From assembly GCF_039543645.1 (NCBI RefSeq), contig NZ_BAABKD010000001.1, positions 248,001 to 312,000 of the forward strand: 64,000 nt of DNA, in the 5' to 3' direction. A program made the position numbers and the translations under genes. The notes beneath the pieces are model-generated. The model saw nothing but the letters and a program-made list of their open reading frames with translations. It made no database searches and was not told the DNA's origin. Positions within the stretch are counted from its first letter, which is position 1. Each line of letters opens with the position of its first letter. Source of the DNA: Paenalcaligenes hermetiae (GTDB lineage: Bacteria; Pseudomonadota; Gammaproteobacteria; Burkholderiales; Burkholderiaceae_B). Below, in pieces: positions 43,024 to 51,999 of the stretch.

Positions 43024-44499
43024 TTATTTGCTATACGCAATACATACAGACTTAGGTTCTAAATACGCCTCTACAGAGGCTTTTCCGTGCTCGCGCCCGA
43101 CCCCTGACTGTTTAAAGCCTCCAAATGGCATATGCGGGTCAAGCATATTATGTGTATTCACCCATACTGTTCCTGCCTGAATAGCCGGAACAAGACGATG
43201 AATGCGATTGACATCGTTGGTCCAAACACTGGCACCTAAGCCAAAAGGGGTTTGATTCGCAAGCTCGATGGCTTGTGTTTCTTGCTCAAAGCGGTTCGCC
43301 ACCAGTACCGGGCCAAAAATCTCTTCCTGAGCAATACGGGCCCCAATATCCACATCCGCAAAAACGGTCGGTCGTACAAAAAAACCTTGCTCTGGTCGCT
43401 CGGTGTTTGTGGTCAATTGGCGCCCTTCTTTTTGACCGATCGCAATATACTTTTCCACACGCTCTTTTTGACGAGCCGAAATCAATGGTGCGATTTGCGT
43501 CTTCTCATCAAAGCCATCACCCAACACCATCTGATCGGCTAAAGCGGCAATACCATTGACGACCTCATCATAAATACCGGATTGCACATAAATCCGAGAG
43601 CCAGCTGTACACACCTGCCCTTGGTTAAAGAAAATCGCATTCGCCGCCCCTTGAATGGCTTGCTCTACATCACAATCGTCAAAAATCAAAACAGGCGACT
43701 TTCCACCAAGCTCTAGGGCTACTCGTTTCATATCTTTAGCCGCTTGTGCGGCAATGATATGCCCAACTTCTGTTGACCCTGTAAAGGAAATTTTATTGAC
43801 CAGAGGATGAGCGGTTAACGCTGCTCCGGTGCTTTCTCCACGTCCTGTAATCACATTAAATACCCCGGCGGGGATACCGGCCTCTAACGCTAATTCAGCA
43901 AGACGAATGGCGGTTAGGGGGGTTTCCTCTGCGGGTTTCAAAACCACGGTACACCCAGCAGCAAGCGCTGGGGCCATTTTCCAAATCGCCATCAACAAAG
44001 GAAAGTTCCATGGCACAATAGCCGCTACCACGCCTACGGGCTCCAAACGGGTATAAGCGTGATAGCCCGTCTTTGGTGGAAAAGGGATAGAAACATTTAA
44101 TACATCCCCTGAAACCTTTGTCGCCCAGCCCGCCATATAACGTAACCACTGTGCGCCCGAATACACCTCAAGCCCATACGATATGCTAAGCAACTTACCA
44201 TTGTTAGCTGTTTCAAGCTGCGCCATTTCGTCCGCATTGGCCTCGAGCAAATCCGCCAGTTTTAATAACAAGCGCTCACGCTGTGCGGGTAGCATGGTGG
44301 CCCACTCGGACTCGGTCAATGCCTGATGCGCCGCTTTTACGGCCAGATCCACCCCCTGAGTCCCTGCCTCTGGTTGCTGTGCAATCACTTGCCCTGTAGC
44401 GGGGTTATAAACAGGAATGCGTTCACCTTGGCTTTGATCTACTGGCTGGCCGCCAATAATCATATGCTCTCGAATCCCTGAAATTGTCTGCGTTGTCAT
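43024..44499 (-). CDS. Aldehyde dehydrogenase, phenylacetaldehyde type
   Basis: A 491-residue NAD-dependent aldehyde dehydrogenase. Catalytic elements: Asn165 (PWNFP), Lys188 (LKPAEETP), Glu263 (LELGGKSP) and nucleophile Cys297 (NQGQVCTAGSR). It is most like the FeaB/StyD-type phenylacetaldehyde dehydrogenases in general make-up. It has no signal and acts in the cytoplasm, oxidising the aryl-acetaldehyde made by the amine dehydrogenase to arylacetic acid. First gene of the cluster; its promoter carries repeats suited to an AraC-type activator. Confidence 0.92.
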   Translation of the reverse strand: MTTQTISGIREHMIIGGQPVDQSQGERIPVYNPATGQVIAQQPEAGTQGVDLAVKAAHQALTESEWATMLPAQRERLLLKLADLLEANADEMAQLETANNGKLLSISYGLEVYSGAQWLRYMAGWATKVSGDVLNVSIPFPPKTGYHAYTRLEPVGVVAAIVPWNFPLLMAIWKMAPALAAGCTVVLKPAEETPLTAIRLAELALEAGIPAGVFNVITGRGESTGAALTAHPLVNKISFTGSTEVGHIIAAQAAKDMKRVALELGGKSPVLIFDDCDVEQAIQGAANAIFFNQGQVCTAGSRIYVQSGIYDEVVNGIAALADQMVLGDGFDEKTQIAPLISARQKERVEKYIAIGQKEGRQLTTNTERPEQGFFVRPTVFADVDIGARIAQEEIFGPVLVANRFEQETQAIELANQTPFGLGASVWTNDVNRIHRLVPAIQAGTVWVNTHNMLDPHMPFGGFKQSGVGREHGKASVEAYLEPKSVCIAYSK

Positions 44500-44546
44500 A
44501 AATTGGTCTCCTCGTTATACGGGCTAAGGCGTTTTTTTACACTTCA

Positions 44547-44600
44547 AGTATAAAAAGCAGCGCTCGCCACATTTGTGTTTTTGTGCATGAGAATTTGTGC
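44547..44600 (-). promoter_or_regulatory. Candidate activator sites and promoter of the aralkylamine operon
   Basis: On the minus strand GCACAAA occurs at 44594-44600 and again at 44580-44586, a 14-base period, with a third partial copy CACAAAT at 44571-44577. A TATACT box (44547-44552) follows with its -35 region falling at the last repeat. Activators of the AraC family bind such direct repeats next to a weak -35 box. The FeaR-like regulator at 37.6-38.5 kb is the obvious candidate. Confidence 0.42.
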
Positions 44601-44643
44601 TTTTAGGCATCCACCCATGAAAACGAGGGTAATCACTAGGCAT

Positions 44644-44669
44644 AAAAAAAGGACGCTCAAAGCGTCCTT
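44644..44669 (-). terminator. Rho-independent terminator of the aromatic aminotransferase gene
   Basis: AAGGACGCT and AGCGTCCTT pair around a three-base loop (44649-44669), and a run of seven T follows on the minus strand. It separates the aminotransferase from the aralkylamine operon downstream. Confidence 0.85.
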
Positions 44670-44693
44670 GCTCTTAAGATAACGAAAAGTAAT

Positions 44694-45884
44694 TTACACA
44701 ACCGCAGCTAGTGATTTAGCGTAATACTCTACGTTTTTTGTTGTTAACCCTGGTACGCTAATACGCCCTGAATCTAACATATAGACTCCAAACTCCTCGC
44801 GTAACCGTAGAATTTGTTCCGAAGACAAGCCGGTATAACTAAACATGCCCTGCTGCTTAATCATATAGCTCGCATCATAATGCGGGGCTAGTTCTGTTAG
44901 CCTGTCATAAACCGTTTGACGCATCGTATGAATACGCGCACGCATCGCATCGACGGCACCTACCCAACCTTGATACAGCTCGGGGGTATTTAACACTGTC
45001 GCAATTGCGTGCCCCCCATGCGAAGGCGGGTTAGAGTAATTTTTACGCACCCATGCATTCAGTTGGCCTAAAACTCGCTCTGCAGCAGCCTGGTCTTTGC
45101 ACACTACCGATAAGCCACCACAGCGCTCAGAATAATAAGAAAAATTCTTAGAAAAAGAGTTTGCGACTAAAAACAATACACCGGCTTGTGCCATAGCCCG
45201 TACTGCATAGGCATCCTCATCGAGCCCCTGCCCAAACCCCTGATAAGCCATATCTAAAAAGGGGATGAGCTGCTTTTCTTTAATGAGCGCAATCAGTTGC
45301 TGCCACTGTTCCTTGGATAAGTCGGCCCCGGTTGGGTTATGACAGCAAGGGTGCAATAGCACAAAGCTCTGAGCAGGTAACTGCGCCAGATCAGCCATCA
45401 TGCCTTCAAAATCCACCCCTTGGGTCTGGGCATCAAAATAACGGTATTTATTAGTTTTGATACCACAGCCCCCAAAAATCGCATGGTGATTGTCCCAAGC
45501 CGGATCACTAATCCACATTTGACTATCTGGATAGGCCTCGTGCAAAAGATCACCCCCAACTTTTAACGCACCGGTACCACCTAATGTCTGAATCGTAGCA
45601 ATGCGTTTAGACTGATACGCTTCGCTCTGCTCGCCAAATACCAAACGCTGAACCCCATCCCGATACGTGTCTAATCCTTCCATGGGCAAATAAGTACGAG
45701 GCAATTTCTTTGCTGCCCAATGTTTCTCTGCCGCTTGGGTACAGTCGAGCAAAGGTACGCTGCCGTCATCCTCAAAGTACAGGCCAATAGTTAGGTTAAC
45801 CTTGTTTTCACGCTGATCCGCCTGATATTGCGCGGCGATACGAAAAATAGGATCCCCTGCATAAGGGGCGACATGTTCAAACAT
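44694..45884 (-). CDS. tyrB: Aromatic amino acid aminotransferase
   Basis: A 396-residue class I aminotransferase of the AspC/TyrB group. Identifying pieces: LTIGLYFEDDGSVPLLD, TLGGTGALKVGG, the CCHNPTGADLS motif and PLP Lys246 in NSFSKNFSYYSERCGG. The usual residue pattern at the end of this motif is slightly altered (SERCGG), and the C-terminal arginine is in SGRISVPGL. Transamination of tyrosine or phenylalanine is likely. It is upstream of the aralkylamine cluster on the same strand but has its own terminator, so a joint role in aromatic amino acid and amine breakdown is suggested, not shown. Confidence 0.9.
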   Translation of the reverse strand: MFEHVAPYAGDPIFRIAAQYQADQRENKVNLTIGLYFEDDGSVPLLDCTQAAEKHWAAKKLPRTYLPMEGLDTYRDGVQRLVFGEQSEAYQSKRIATIQTLGGTGALKVGGDLLHEAYPDSQMWISDPAWDNHHAIFGGCGIKTNKYRYFDAQTQGVDFEGMMADLAQLPAQSFVLLHPCCHNPTGADLSKEQWQQLIALIKEKQLIPFLDMAYQGFGQGLDEDAYAVRAMAQAGVLFLVANSFSKNFSYYSERCGGLSVVCKDQAAAERVLGQLNAWVRKNYSNPPSHGGHAIATVLNTPELYQGWVGAVDAMRARIHTMRQTVYDRLTELAPHYDASYMIKQQGMFSYTGLSSEQILRLREEFGVYMLDSGRISVPGLTTKNVEYYAKSLAAVV

Positions 45885-46181
45885 AAATGTTTCCTATAGC
45901 AATTTCTATTTCAATCCTACTCACCAACTCTAAGTGTATACCTTGTTTTTTCGCCACATGCCCTTTTTGTTTAGTGGTAAACCCTAGGAGTCTGCCCCCA
46001 TCCTTTTTTCAATCACACTTCGTGCATAACCTCTAACTTGTACTAAAATGCATAGATTGTCTAAACAGCAGAGCCAAAGCCTGCCACAAATTGCAAAGAT
46101 TCGCCAAAACGAGCGTGATTGCCCCCAGCTATCGCTGATAAACAACAACCGGTTTATTTTTTTACGGTAGACTTTGTGTCT

Positions 46182-47312
46182 ATGGCTCAATCCTCCTTTC
46201 ACTTTCTTCGCTATGAAAACAACACCCTGTTTCTTCAGGGTGAATGGGTGTTAGCGCACTACCGTCAGCTGTGTCACGAGCTCGCTCAGTTTACGCAGCA
46301 TGCCCAAAAATACGAGCATATTGATTTTTCCTCATTAGAAAAACTGGATACAGCAGGCGCAGAACAGTTGTGTTTGCTCATGACACCAGAACATCTTGAA
46401 GAGCAGCTCGATCATGCTCAAGGGCTATCAGCGGAACGCGCCGCCCTGCTACGCACCGTGGCCCATGCTCTCAGTACTCAAGAACCACCCCCGCCGCTAC
46501 CACAGCACTCTGCTATTGGCGATTTTTTTGTACGTATCGGCGAAGCGACCCACCGCTTTTGGCGCCAAGCAATAGAGTTACTCGCTTTTATTGGTCTTAC
46601 TCTAGAGACCCTGTTTTTCAATATGCTACGCCCCAGCCAATGGCGTGTAACAGCGATTGTGGCGCAGGTCGAAGAAACCGCTTTTAATGCCGTACCCATT
46701 ATTGCACTCCTAACTTTTTTAGTCGGCGCCGTGATTGCGTTTTTAGGGGCTACGATCTTAGCGGATTTTGGAGCAACAATTTATACCGTTAACTTGGTCG
46801 GCTTTTCTTTTCTACGTGAGTTTGCGGTCCTTTTGACAGCAATCCTCATGGCCGGACGCACCGCCAGTGCGTTTACAGCTCAGATTGGCTCCATGAAAGC
46901 CAACGAAGAAATTGATGCGTTGCGTGCTCAAGGGCTCAACCCCTTGCTGATTCTCGTAATACCCCGTGTCTTAGCCATGCTACTTGCCTTACCCATGCTG
47001 ACCTTTATTGGTATGATTGCGGGGATTTTCGGGGGCGCTTTAGTCAGCTTTTGGACCTTAGACATCTCGCCCACCATGTTTATTGAGATTTTTAAGCAAG
47101 ACGTTTCAGTGCGGCATTTCTTTTTAGGCATGGCGAAAGCACCTATTTTTGCCTTTTTAATTGCAGTGATCGGCTGCTTAGAAGGGTTTAAGGTCACAGG
47201 AAGTGCACAATCCGTCGGGGAACGTACCACCGCAGCGGTGGTCCATTCCATTTTTATCGTAATTTTACTGGATGCGCTGGCCGCCTTGTTTTATATGGAA
47301 ATGGGGTGGTAA
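46182..47312 (+). CDS. MlaE-family lipid ABC transporter permease with N-terminal STAS-like domain
   Basis: A 376-residue permease. Residues 1-110 form a soluble STAS-like domain (IDFSSLEKLDTAGAEQLCLL), as found in a subset of MlaE proteins. About five helices follow, with the family signature LVGAVIAFLGATILADFGAT and AGRTASAFTAQIGSMKANEEIDALRAQGL. In E. coli the STAS function is a separate protein, MlaB. The ATG giving MAQSSFHFLRYEN was selected; it lacks a strong ribosome binding site. The gene heads a four-gene operon with ATPase, MCE and lipoprotein parts, which moves phospholipid between membranes. Confidence 0.9.
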   Translation: MAQSSFHFLRYENNTLFLQGEWVLAHYRQLCHELAQFTQHAQKYEHIDFSSLEKLDTAGAEQLCLLMTPEHLEEQLDHAQGLSAERAALLRTVAHALSTQEPPPPLPQHSAIGDFFVRIGEATHRFWRQAIELLAFIGLTLETLFFNMLRPSQWRVTAIVAQVEETAFNAVPIIALLTFLVGAVIAFLGATILADFGATIYTVNLVGFSFLREFAVLLTAILMAGRTASAFTAQIGSMKANEEIDALRAQGLNPLLILVIPRVLAMLLALPMLTFIGMIAGIFGGALVSFWTLDISPTMFIEIFKQDVSVRHFFLGMAKAPIFAFLIAVIGCLEGFKVTGSAQSVGERTTAAVVHSIFIVILLDALAALFYMEMGW

Positions 47313-48143
47313 ATGACCGACTTAACCGACCGTAAAGCTCGTCAAAAAAAGCGTGAGCAACAAGAACCCATCATTAAAGTGCGCCATTTACGCAATCAGT
47401 TTGGCTCACATGTGGTCCATGAGAATCTGGATATGGACGTCTACCCAGGCGAAATCGTCGGGGTTGTGGGCGGATCCGGTACTGGAAAATCCGTCTTATT
47501 ACGTGCCATTTTAGGATTACGTCCACCTAACGAGGGCGAAATCACCGTTTTTGGTCAAAAAATTGCCGATCTTAATGCTGAACAACGTTCTAAATTAGAG
47601 CGTCGTTTTGGGGTGTTGTTTCAACAAGGGGCGTTGTTTTCATCCCTAACAGTGGTCGAAAACATTGCCATGCCCCTAATAGAACACAGTGGTCTGAGCC
47701 GCGCCGAAGCCGAAGACCTAGGACGGCTTAAAATGGCTCTCGCAGGCTTACCTGCCAATGCGGCACATAAATACCCTTCCGAGTTGTCCGGTGGAATGAT
47801 AAAACGCGCTGCTTTGGCACGAGCGCTTGCTTTAGATCCTGAAATTTTGTTTTTGGATGAGCCCACGGCCGGATTGGATCCTATTGGGGCCAGCGATTTT
47901 GATCAACTTATTTTGACCTTACGTGATGCCTTAGGATTAACGGTCTATTTAGTCACCCATGACTTAGACACGCTCTACACCATTTGTGATCGTGTCGCCG
48001 TGCTATCCCAGAAGCGAGTCATCATCAATGATAGTTTAGACGTCGTCGAGCAGTTTGATGACCCCTGGGTTCAGGATTATTTTCAGGGGCCCCGTGGGCG
48101 CGCCGCTCAAAAAGCAGAACAACGACGTCAGGAGAATACATAA
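47313..48143 (+). CDS. MlaF-type ATP-binding protein
   Basis: A 276-residue ATPase starting directly at the permease stop. Walker A GGSGTGKSVLLRA is near residues 54-66, the signature LSGGMIKRAALARALALDP is characteristic of MlaF rather than of general importers, and Walker B reads EILFLDEPTAGLDP. The H-loop is in LVTHDLDTLYTICDRV. A basic N-terminus (DRKARQKKREQQ) precedes the core and a basic tail ends it. It powers the permease encoded just before. Confidence 0.93.
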   Translation: MTDLTDRKARQKKREQQEPIIKVRHLRNQFGSHVVHENLDMDVYPGEIVGVVGGSGTGKSVLLRAILGLRPPNEGEITVFGQKIADLNAEQRSKLERRFGVLFQQGALFSSLTVVENIAMPLIEHSGLSRAEAEDLGRLKMALAGLPANAAHKYPSELSGGMIKRAALARALALDPEILFLDEPTAGLDPIGASDFDQLILTLRDALGLTVYLVTHDLDTLYTICDRVAVLSQKRVIINDSLDVVEQFDDPWVQDYFQGPRGRAAQKAEQRRQENT

Positions 48144-49063
48144 TGGAACCACGCGCACATCATATTCTGATCGGCGTTTTTACTTTACTCATCGCTACCG
48201 GCGCAGTCCTGTTTGCGCTCTGGCTAGCCAAAACCGGTAATGATAATAAAACAAAAGACTACACCGTGGTCTTTACCGAGGCTGTCCGAGGGCTAAGCCG
48301 CGGCAGCGCCGTGCAATACAATGGGATTCGTATTGGTGAGGTCACACGATTAGAGCTAGACCCACAAGATATCCGTCGTGTACTTGTGAGTATTACGATT
48401 CAAGAAACCATCCCCGTAAAAGAAAACACCAAAGCACGCTTAGCCTTAACAGGTATTACGGGCACCTCTGTAATTGAACTCACAGGCGGCACGCCAGATA
48501 GCCCTGATCTGGTTGCCCCTGAGGGTGAGAAAAAACCCATTATCATGGCTACACCCTCACCTATTGCACAACTGATGGCCGGTGGTGAGGAGTTAATGAC
48601 CAATGTCTCCGAGCTACTGATTAATGCTAACGCTTTTTTATCTTCCGATAATGCCAAACGTATTGGTAACAGCATTGAGCAACTCGAAAAACTACTCGAA
48701 CAACTTGCTGACGGTACTCAAGACCTTCCCGACTTATTTGCAAGTCTAAATAGCGCAAGCGCCGAAGCAGAAAAAATGCTCAAAGAAACACGCCAGCTGA
48801 TTACAAAAGAAGGCAGTGGCGCCTTTGCTAAAGCCAACGAAGCCATGCAAAACCTAACGCAAGCCACCCAAGAGCTACAACATATTCTCAAAGATAATGC
48901 GCCAGCCATCAATCAAGGCAGTCAGGGTTTTGCTCAAATCGCACCGGCTATGCAAGAATTACGCCAGACCCTTGCTAATATCAAAGCCATTACCCAAGAG
49001 CTTCATAATAATCCGGCTCAATATATGTTGGGCGGTGACACCATACAGGAATTCCAACCATGA
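48143..49063 (+). CDS. MlaD/MCE domain protein
   Basis: A 306-residue periplasmic lipid-binding subunit anchored by an N-terminal helix (about residues 8-28). One MCE domain follows (FTEAVRGLSRGSAVQYNGIR and ITGTSVIELTGG, about residues 40-120). The rest is a long helical region with heptad-like repeats and glutamine-rich stretches (EQLEKLLEQLADGTQ, ATQELQHILKDNAPAINQG), longer than in MlaD of E. coli and similar to PqiB/YebT-type partner proteins. It would form a hexamer over the permease. Its start shares one base with the ATPase stop. Confidence 0.9.
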   Translation: MEPRAHHILIGVFTLLIATGAVLFALWLAKTGNDNKTKDYTVVFTEAVRGLSRGSAVQYNGIRIGEVTRLELDPQDIRRVLVSITIQETIPVKENTKARLALTGITGTSVIELTGGTPDSPDLVAPEGEKKPIIMATPSPIAQLMAGGEELMTNVSELLINANAFLSSDNAKRIGNSIEQLEKLLEQLADGTQDLPDLFASLNSASAEAEKMLKETRQLITKEGSGAFAKANEAMQNLTQATQELQHILKDNAPAINQGSQGFAQIAPAMQELRQTLANIKAITQELHNNPAQYMLGGDTIQEFQP

Positions 49064-49656
49064 TTTGCACCACTCGTCATTTGATTCAACCTGTTTTGCT
49101 TAGCGCCGCTTTATTACTTGGGGGCTGCTCCATTCTGCCTGAAGCCGAGCCTCAAACTCGTTATGACCTGCCCGCCGCCCCAATGGCAGCACTGAAACAA
49201 AACAAAGATCACAGCCTTTATGTGGCAACACCTAATGCAAATCGCCTAATTAATAGCAATCGTGTGATCGTACAGCCAGATGGTAGTGAAATGCAGGTGT
49301 ATAAAGGCACCCAATGGGCCGATAATGCTCCTGTCATTTTACGTGACCGCTTGGTACAAGCTCTACACGATGCACAGCTGTTTCAAGCGGTTAGCACCGA
49401 TGCCGCCGTTAAAACAAAATGGGCGCTAGAGAGCTATCTACGTCATTTTCAAGTGCAATACCGCCAACAACAGCCCGTGGTTGTGGTACAGCTCGAGGCC
49501 CAGCTCGTCGACAGAGCACAATCCATTATCCAGCGCAGTCAACGCTTTGTCATTGAGCAGCCGGCGACCAGTACCGATATCCCTGCCGTCATCCAAGCCT
49601 TTGGGATGGCTGGGGACCAACTGAGCCAGCAGCTCCTACAATGGCTAGCTCAGTAG
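49060..49656 (+). CDS. PqiC-like auxiliary lipoprotein
   Basis: A 198-residue outer-membrane lipoprotein of the ABC-type transport auxiliary family. The lipobox is LLGGC with the lipidated Cys24, followed by ILPEAEPQTRYDLP, the usual start. The core contains ANRLINSNRVIVQPDG and QWADNAPVILRDRLVQAL. Like PqiC it probably links the MCE protein to the outer membrane. Its start overlaps the MlaD stop by four bases. With it, the operon resembles a hybrid of Mla (permease, ATPase, MCE) and Pqi (lipoprotein). Confidence 0.9.
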   Translation: MICTTRHLIQPVLLSAALLLGGCSILPEAEPQTRYDLPAAPMAALKQNKDHSLYVATPNANRLINSNRVIVQPDGSEMQVYKGTQWADNAPVILRDRLVQALHDAQLFQAVSTDAAVKTKWALESYLRHFQVQYRQQQPVVVVQLEAQLVDRAQSIIQRSQRFVIEQPATSTDIPAVIQAFGMAGDQLSQQLLQWLAQ

Positions 49657-49676
49657 GTAAAAAACCGTTCCCCATT

Positions 49677-50768
49677 TTAGGCGTCACGAATACCACGCGC
49701 TTTTAGAATGGGGAGCACCTCGTCACGGAAATAAGGAAACTCTTTGACGTAATCAAAAAATGAGAGTGTCGTCCCCCGAAAACCGACCTCATGCAGCGCA
49801 CAGATTTGATCTGCCACATGCTCTGGTGTCCCTACCAGCGGGAAACCACCATGCCCTACTGTCATACGCTCTCGAATCTGAGCTAAAAGCTCATGGGGAA
49901 AAGAATGAGCATGCGCAAACTGCAAATTCACTAAATTATCCACAGCCCCAGTATCTGCATGGTCAAGCATGCGCTGCCACTCTGCTTCTGCCTCTGCCTG
50001 GGTTGGGCGACAAATTACATGGGAAAAAGTCATCACCCCAACCTCACGCCCTTTATCTGCCGCCATTTTTTTAAGCTCAGCGACCTCTTGACGTGAGCGC
50101 TCTAGCTCCATGGCCGGCGTGAATAAAAAATTCGCATTACTGCTTGCAAACTCTCGCCCCTGACCAGAACCCGCTGCGTTAAAAATAGGAGGGTGATAAT
50201 CAGGCCGTGGATCACTATGCACCTGTTTAAGCTGAAAATATTTTCCCTCCCAATCAAAACGTCCCGCATGATCCCACAGTTTACGCACAACATCGAACCA
50301 TTCTTGCGCATACCCATATCGCGTTTCATGATCATTAGGCAAATCTAGACCTAGTGCATCATATTCAGGCTTATTCCAACCCGCTACGATATTTAGACCC
50401 ACACGATTGCCACTAATTTGAGCCATCGTGGCTATCTGCTTAGCCAACGCCACAGGATGGTTAGCAACGGTATGTACTGTTGCAAAAACATTGATATTTT
50501 TCGTATGTGCTAACAGTGCCGTCGCCCAGGTAATAGTTTCTAACACATAGCCATGAAAATCCGTCTCGCCGCGATACCCCACCCAGCGCGCGATTGGTAA
50601 CATAAAATCAATGCCAGCCTCATCAAGCATCTGCGCCAGTTTTACGTTGTTTTCCCATGTAGCCTGCCAGCGATCAGGTAAAGTTGACACGGTCATACCA
50701 CCACCACAATTCGTGGCAAATGTACCGAGCAAAAAATGGTCCTTAGTTAATAAACGGTTTTGCGCCAT
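49677..50768 (-). CDS. LLM-class flavin-dependent monooxygenase
   Basis: A 363-residue bacterial luciferase-like TIM-barrel enzyme that uses reduced FMN and oxygen. Indicators are LGTFATNCGGGMTVSTLPD, VATVHTVANHPVALAKQIATM, GRVGLNIVAGWNKPEYDALG-type flavin motif (GNRVGLNIVAGWNKPE) and FNAAGSGQGREFA. It resembles the SfnG (dimethylsulfone monooxygenase)/RutA group. The substrate could be an organosulfur compound or a pyrimidine. A flavin reductase gene is not adjacent. It is divergent from an AraC-family gene across 210 AT-rich bases. Confidence 0.87.
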   Translation of the reverse strand: MAQNRLLTKDHFLLGTFATNCGGGMTVSTLPDRWQATWENNVKLAQMLDEAGIDFMLPIARWVGYRGETDFHGYVLETITWATALLAHTKNINVFATVHTVANHPVALAKQIATMAQISGNRVGLNIVAGWNKPEYDALGLDLPNDHETRYGYAQEWFDVVRKLWDHAGRFDWEGKYFQLKQVHSDPRPDYHPPIFNAAGSGQGREFASSNANFLFTPAMELERSRQEVAELKKMAADKGREVGVMTFSHVICRPTQAEAEAEWQRMLDHADTGAVDNLVNLQFAHAHSFPHELLAQIRERMTVGHGGFPLVGTPEHVADQICALHEVGFRGTTLSFFDYVKEFPYFRDEVLPILKARGIRDA

Positions 50769-50978
50769 GCTTGTCTCCTAAACATAATAAGTCTTTGTTT
50801 TATATTTAAAAACATAACGCTGACTGCTACTATCTAAAAACTGCACCCCTATCAAAAAACCGCACATTTTTCCTGTGGATTCCCAGCTCTTGACTTGCTG
50901 CGTATATGTACTAATAGATTAGGCCTAAATTAATTACTACTATAGTATTTTTGTGGAATCGTTTATAAGGAGGCTCGT

Positions 50979-51941
50979 ATGCATCAACTTCTACAGCGTT
51001 ATGCTCAACTGCACTCCTACGACGTAGATCAGGTGCAACATCATGTCGCACAAGTACTCTGTCCCCACCACCTGAAAATAAATAACGCCTCCCAACTCAA
51101 TACCCACCTTTACTATCGCGCAAGCCAACGACTGGGCTGGGGGCGCTTACGTTATGGTGCTACGGTTCATATTCAGCCCCAACCTTTAACCGATTTTTAT
51201 CTTTTACAAATTCCTATTCAGGGCCACGAAAAAATTCAGCTTTCTCATCAAAGCTTTTATTACAGCTCACAACGTGCTTCGTTACTTAACCCAAACCAAA
51301 TGTTTTCTATGCAACATAGTCAGCACACTGACAAGCTTTTTATTCGTATCTGTAAAACCAGCCTGGAACATTTTTTTCAAAAACACTACCAGCGTCCTTT
51401 ACAGGGTGAGCTTCTCTTTACTCCAGTATTAGCTCTGGACCAAGGGGCTGGTGCCAGTTTATGGCGCTTATTACAATGGCAATTTCAAGAAGCCTCTGAA
51501 GGCAGCTGGTTCGAACAGGCACAGACCCAACGGCAACTAGAAGACACGTTTTTTGCTTGCTTATTAGATGTATGGGAGCACAATCAACTCTTACCTAGCA
51601 TACAAACATTAACACCTCACGCTATCAAACAAGCCAAGGACTATATTCACCAACATTTAACAGAGCCTTTAAGCGTAACTCGTATTGCCCAACATGTTGG
51701 GATTAGCACCCGATCCCTCTATGCCGGATTTAAAGACTTTGTAGGCATTAGCCCCATGCAATACGTTAAAAAACAGCGTCTACACGATGTGCACCAACGC
51801 TTATTACAAGCAGACCCCCAGCGCCACACGGTCACCGAGCTCGCTCTTCTTGCCGGCTTTAGTCATTTGGGTCAGTTTGCCGCCGATTACCAACGTCTAT
51901 ATGGGGTACGTCCCTCTGTAACATTACAACAAAACGCCTAA
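50979..51941 (+). CDS. AraC family regulator
   Basis: A 320-residue regulator. Residues about 20-200 form an AraC-binding-like sensor domain (PF14525 style). The C-terminal helix-turn-helix pair reads LSVTRIAQHVGISTRSLYAGFKD and VTELALLAGFSHLGQFAADY, ending in QRLYGVRPSVT. Translation starts after AAGGAGGCTCGT, a very strong site. It lies between a divergent monooxygenase and, 58 bases downstream on the same strand, an efflux outer-membrane gene, so either could be its target. Confidence 0.9.
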   Translation: MHQLLQRYAQLHSYDVDQVQHHVAQVLCPHHLKINNASQLNTHLYYRASQRLGWGRLRYGATVHIQPQPLTDFYLLQIPIQGHEKIQLSHQSFYYSSQRASLLNPNQMFSMQHSQHTDKLFIRICKTSLEHFFQKHYQRPLQGELLFTPVLALDQGAGASLWRLLQWQFQEASEGSWFEQAQTQRQLEDTFFACLLDVWEHNQLLPSIQTLTPHAIKQAKDYIHQHLTEPLSVTRIAQHVGISTRSLYAGFKDFVGISPMQYVKKQRLHDVHQRLLQADPQRHTVTELALLAGFSHLGQFAADYQRLYGVRPSVTLQQNA

Positions 51942-51999
51942 ACCAAAAGTAAAGATACGGGTACACTTAGTGCTACTACAGTTTTTTGGTTTTTTATCT

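Noticed and set aside
45885..46181. A 72-codon minus-strand frame and other short frames between tyrB and the lipid transport operon
   Set aside because: No ribosome binding site or domain; the 297-base gap is better explained as promoters for the two divergent units. A TTGTAC...near 46037 is only weakly promoter-like.
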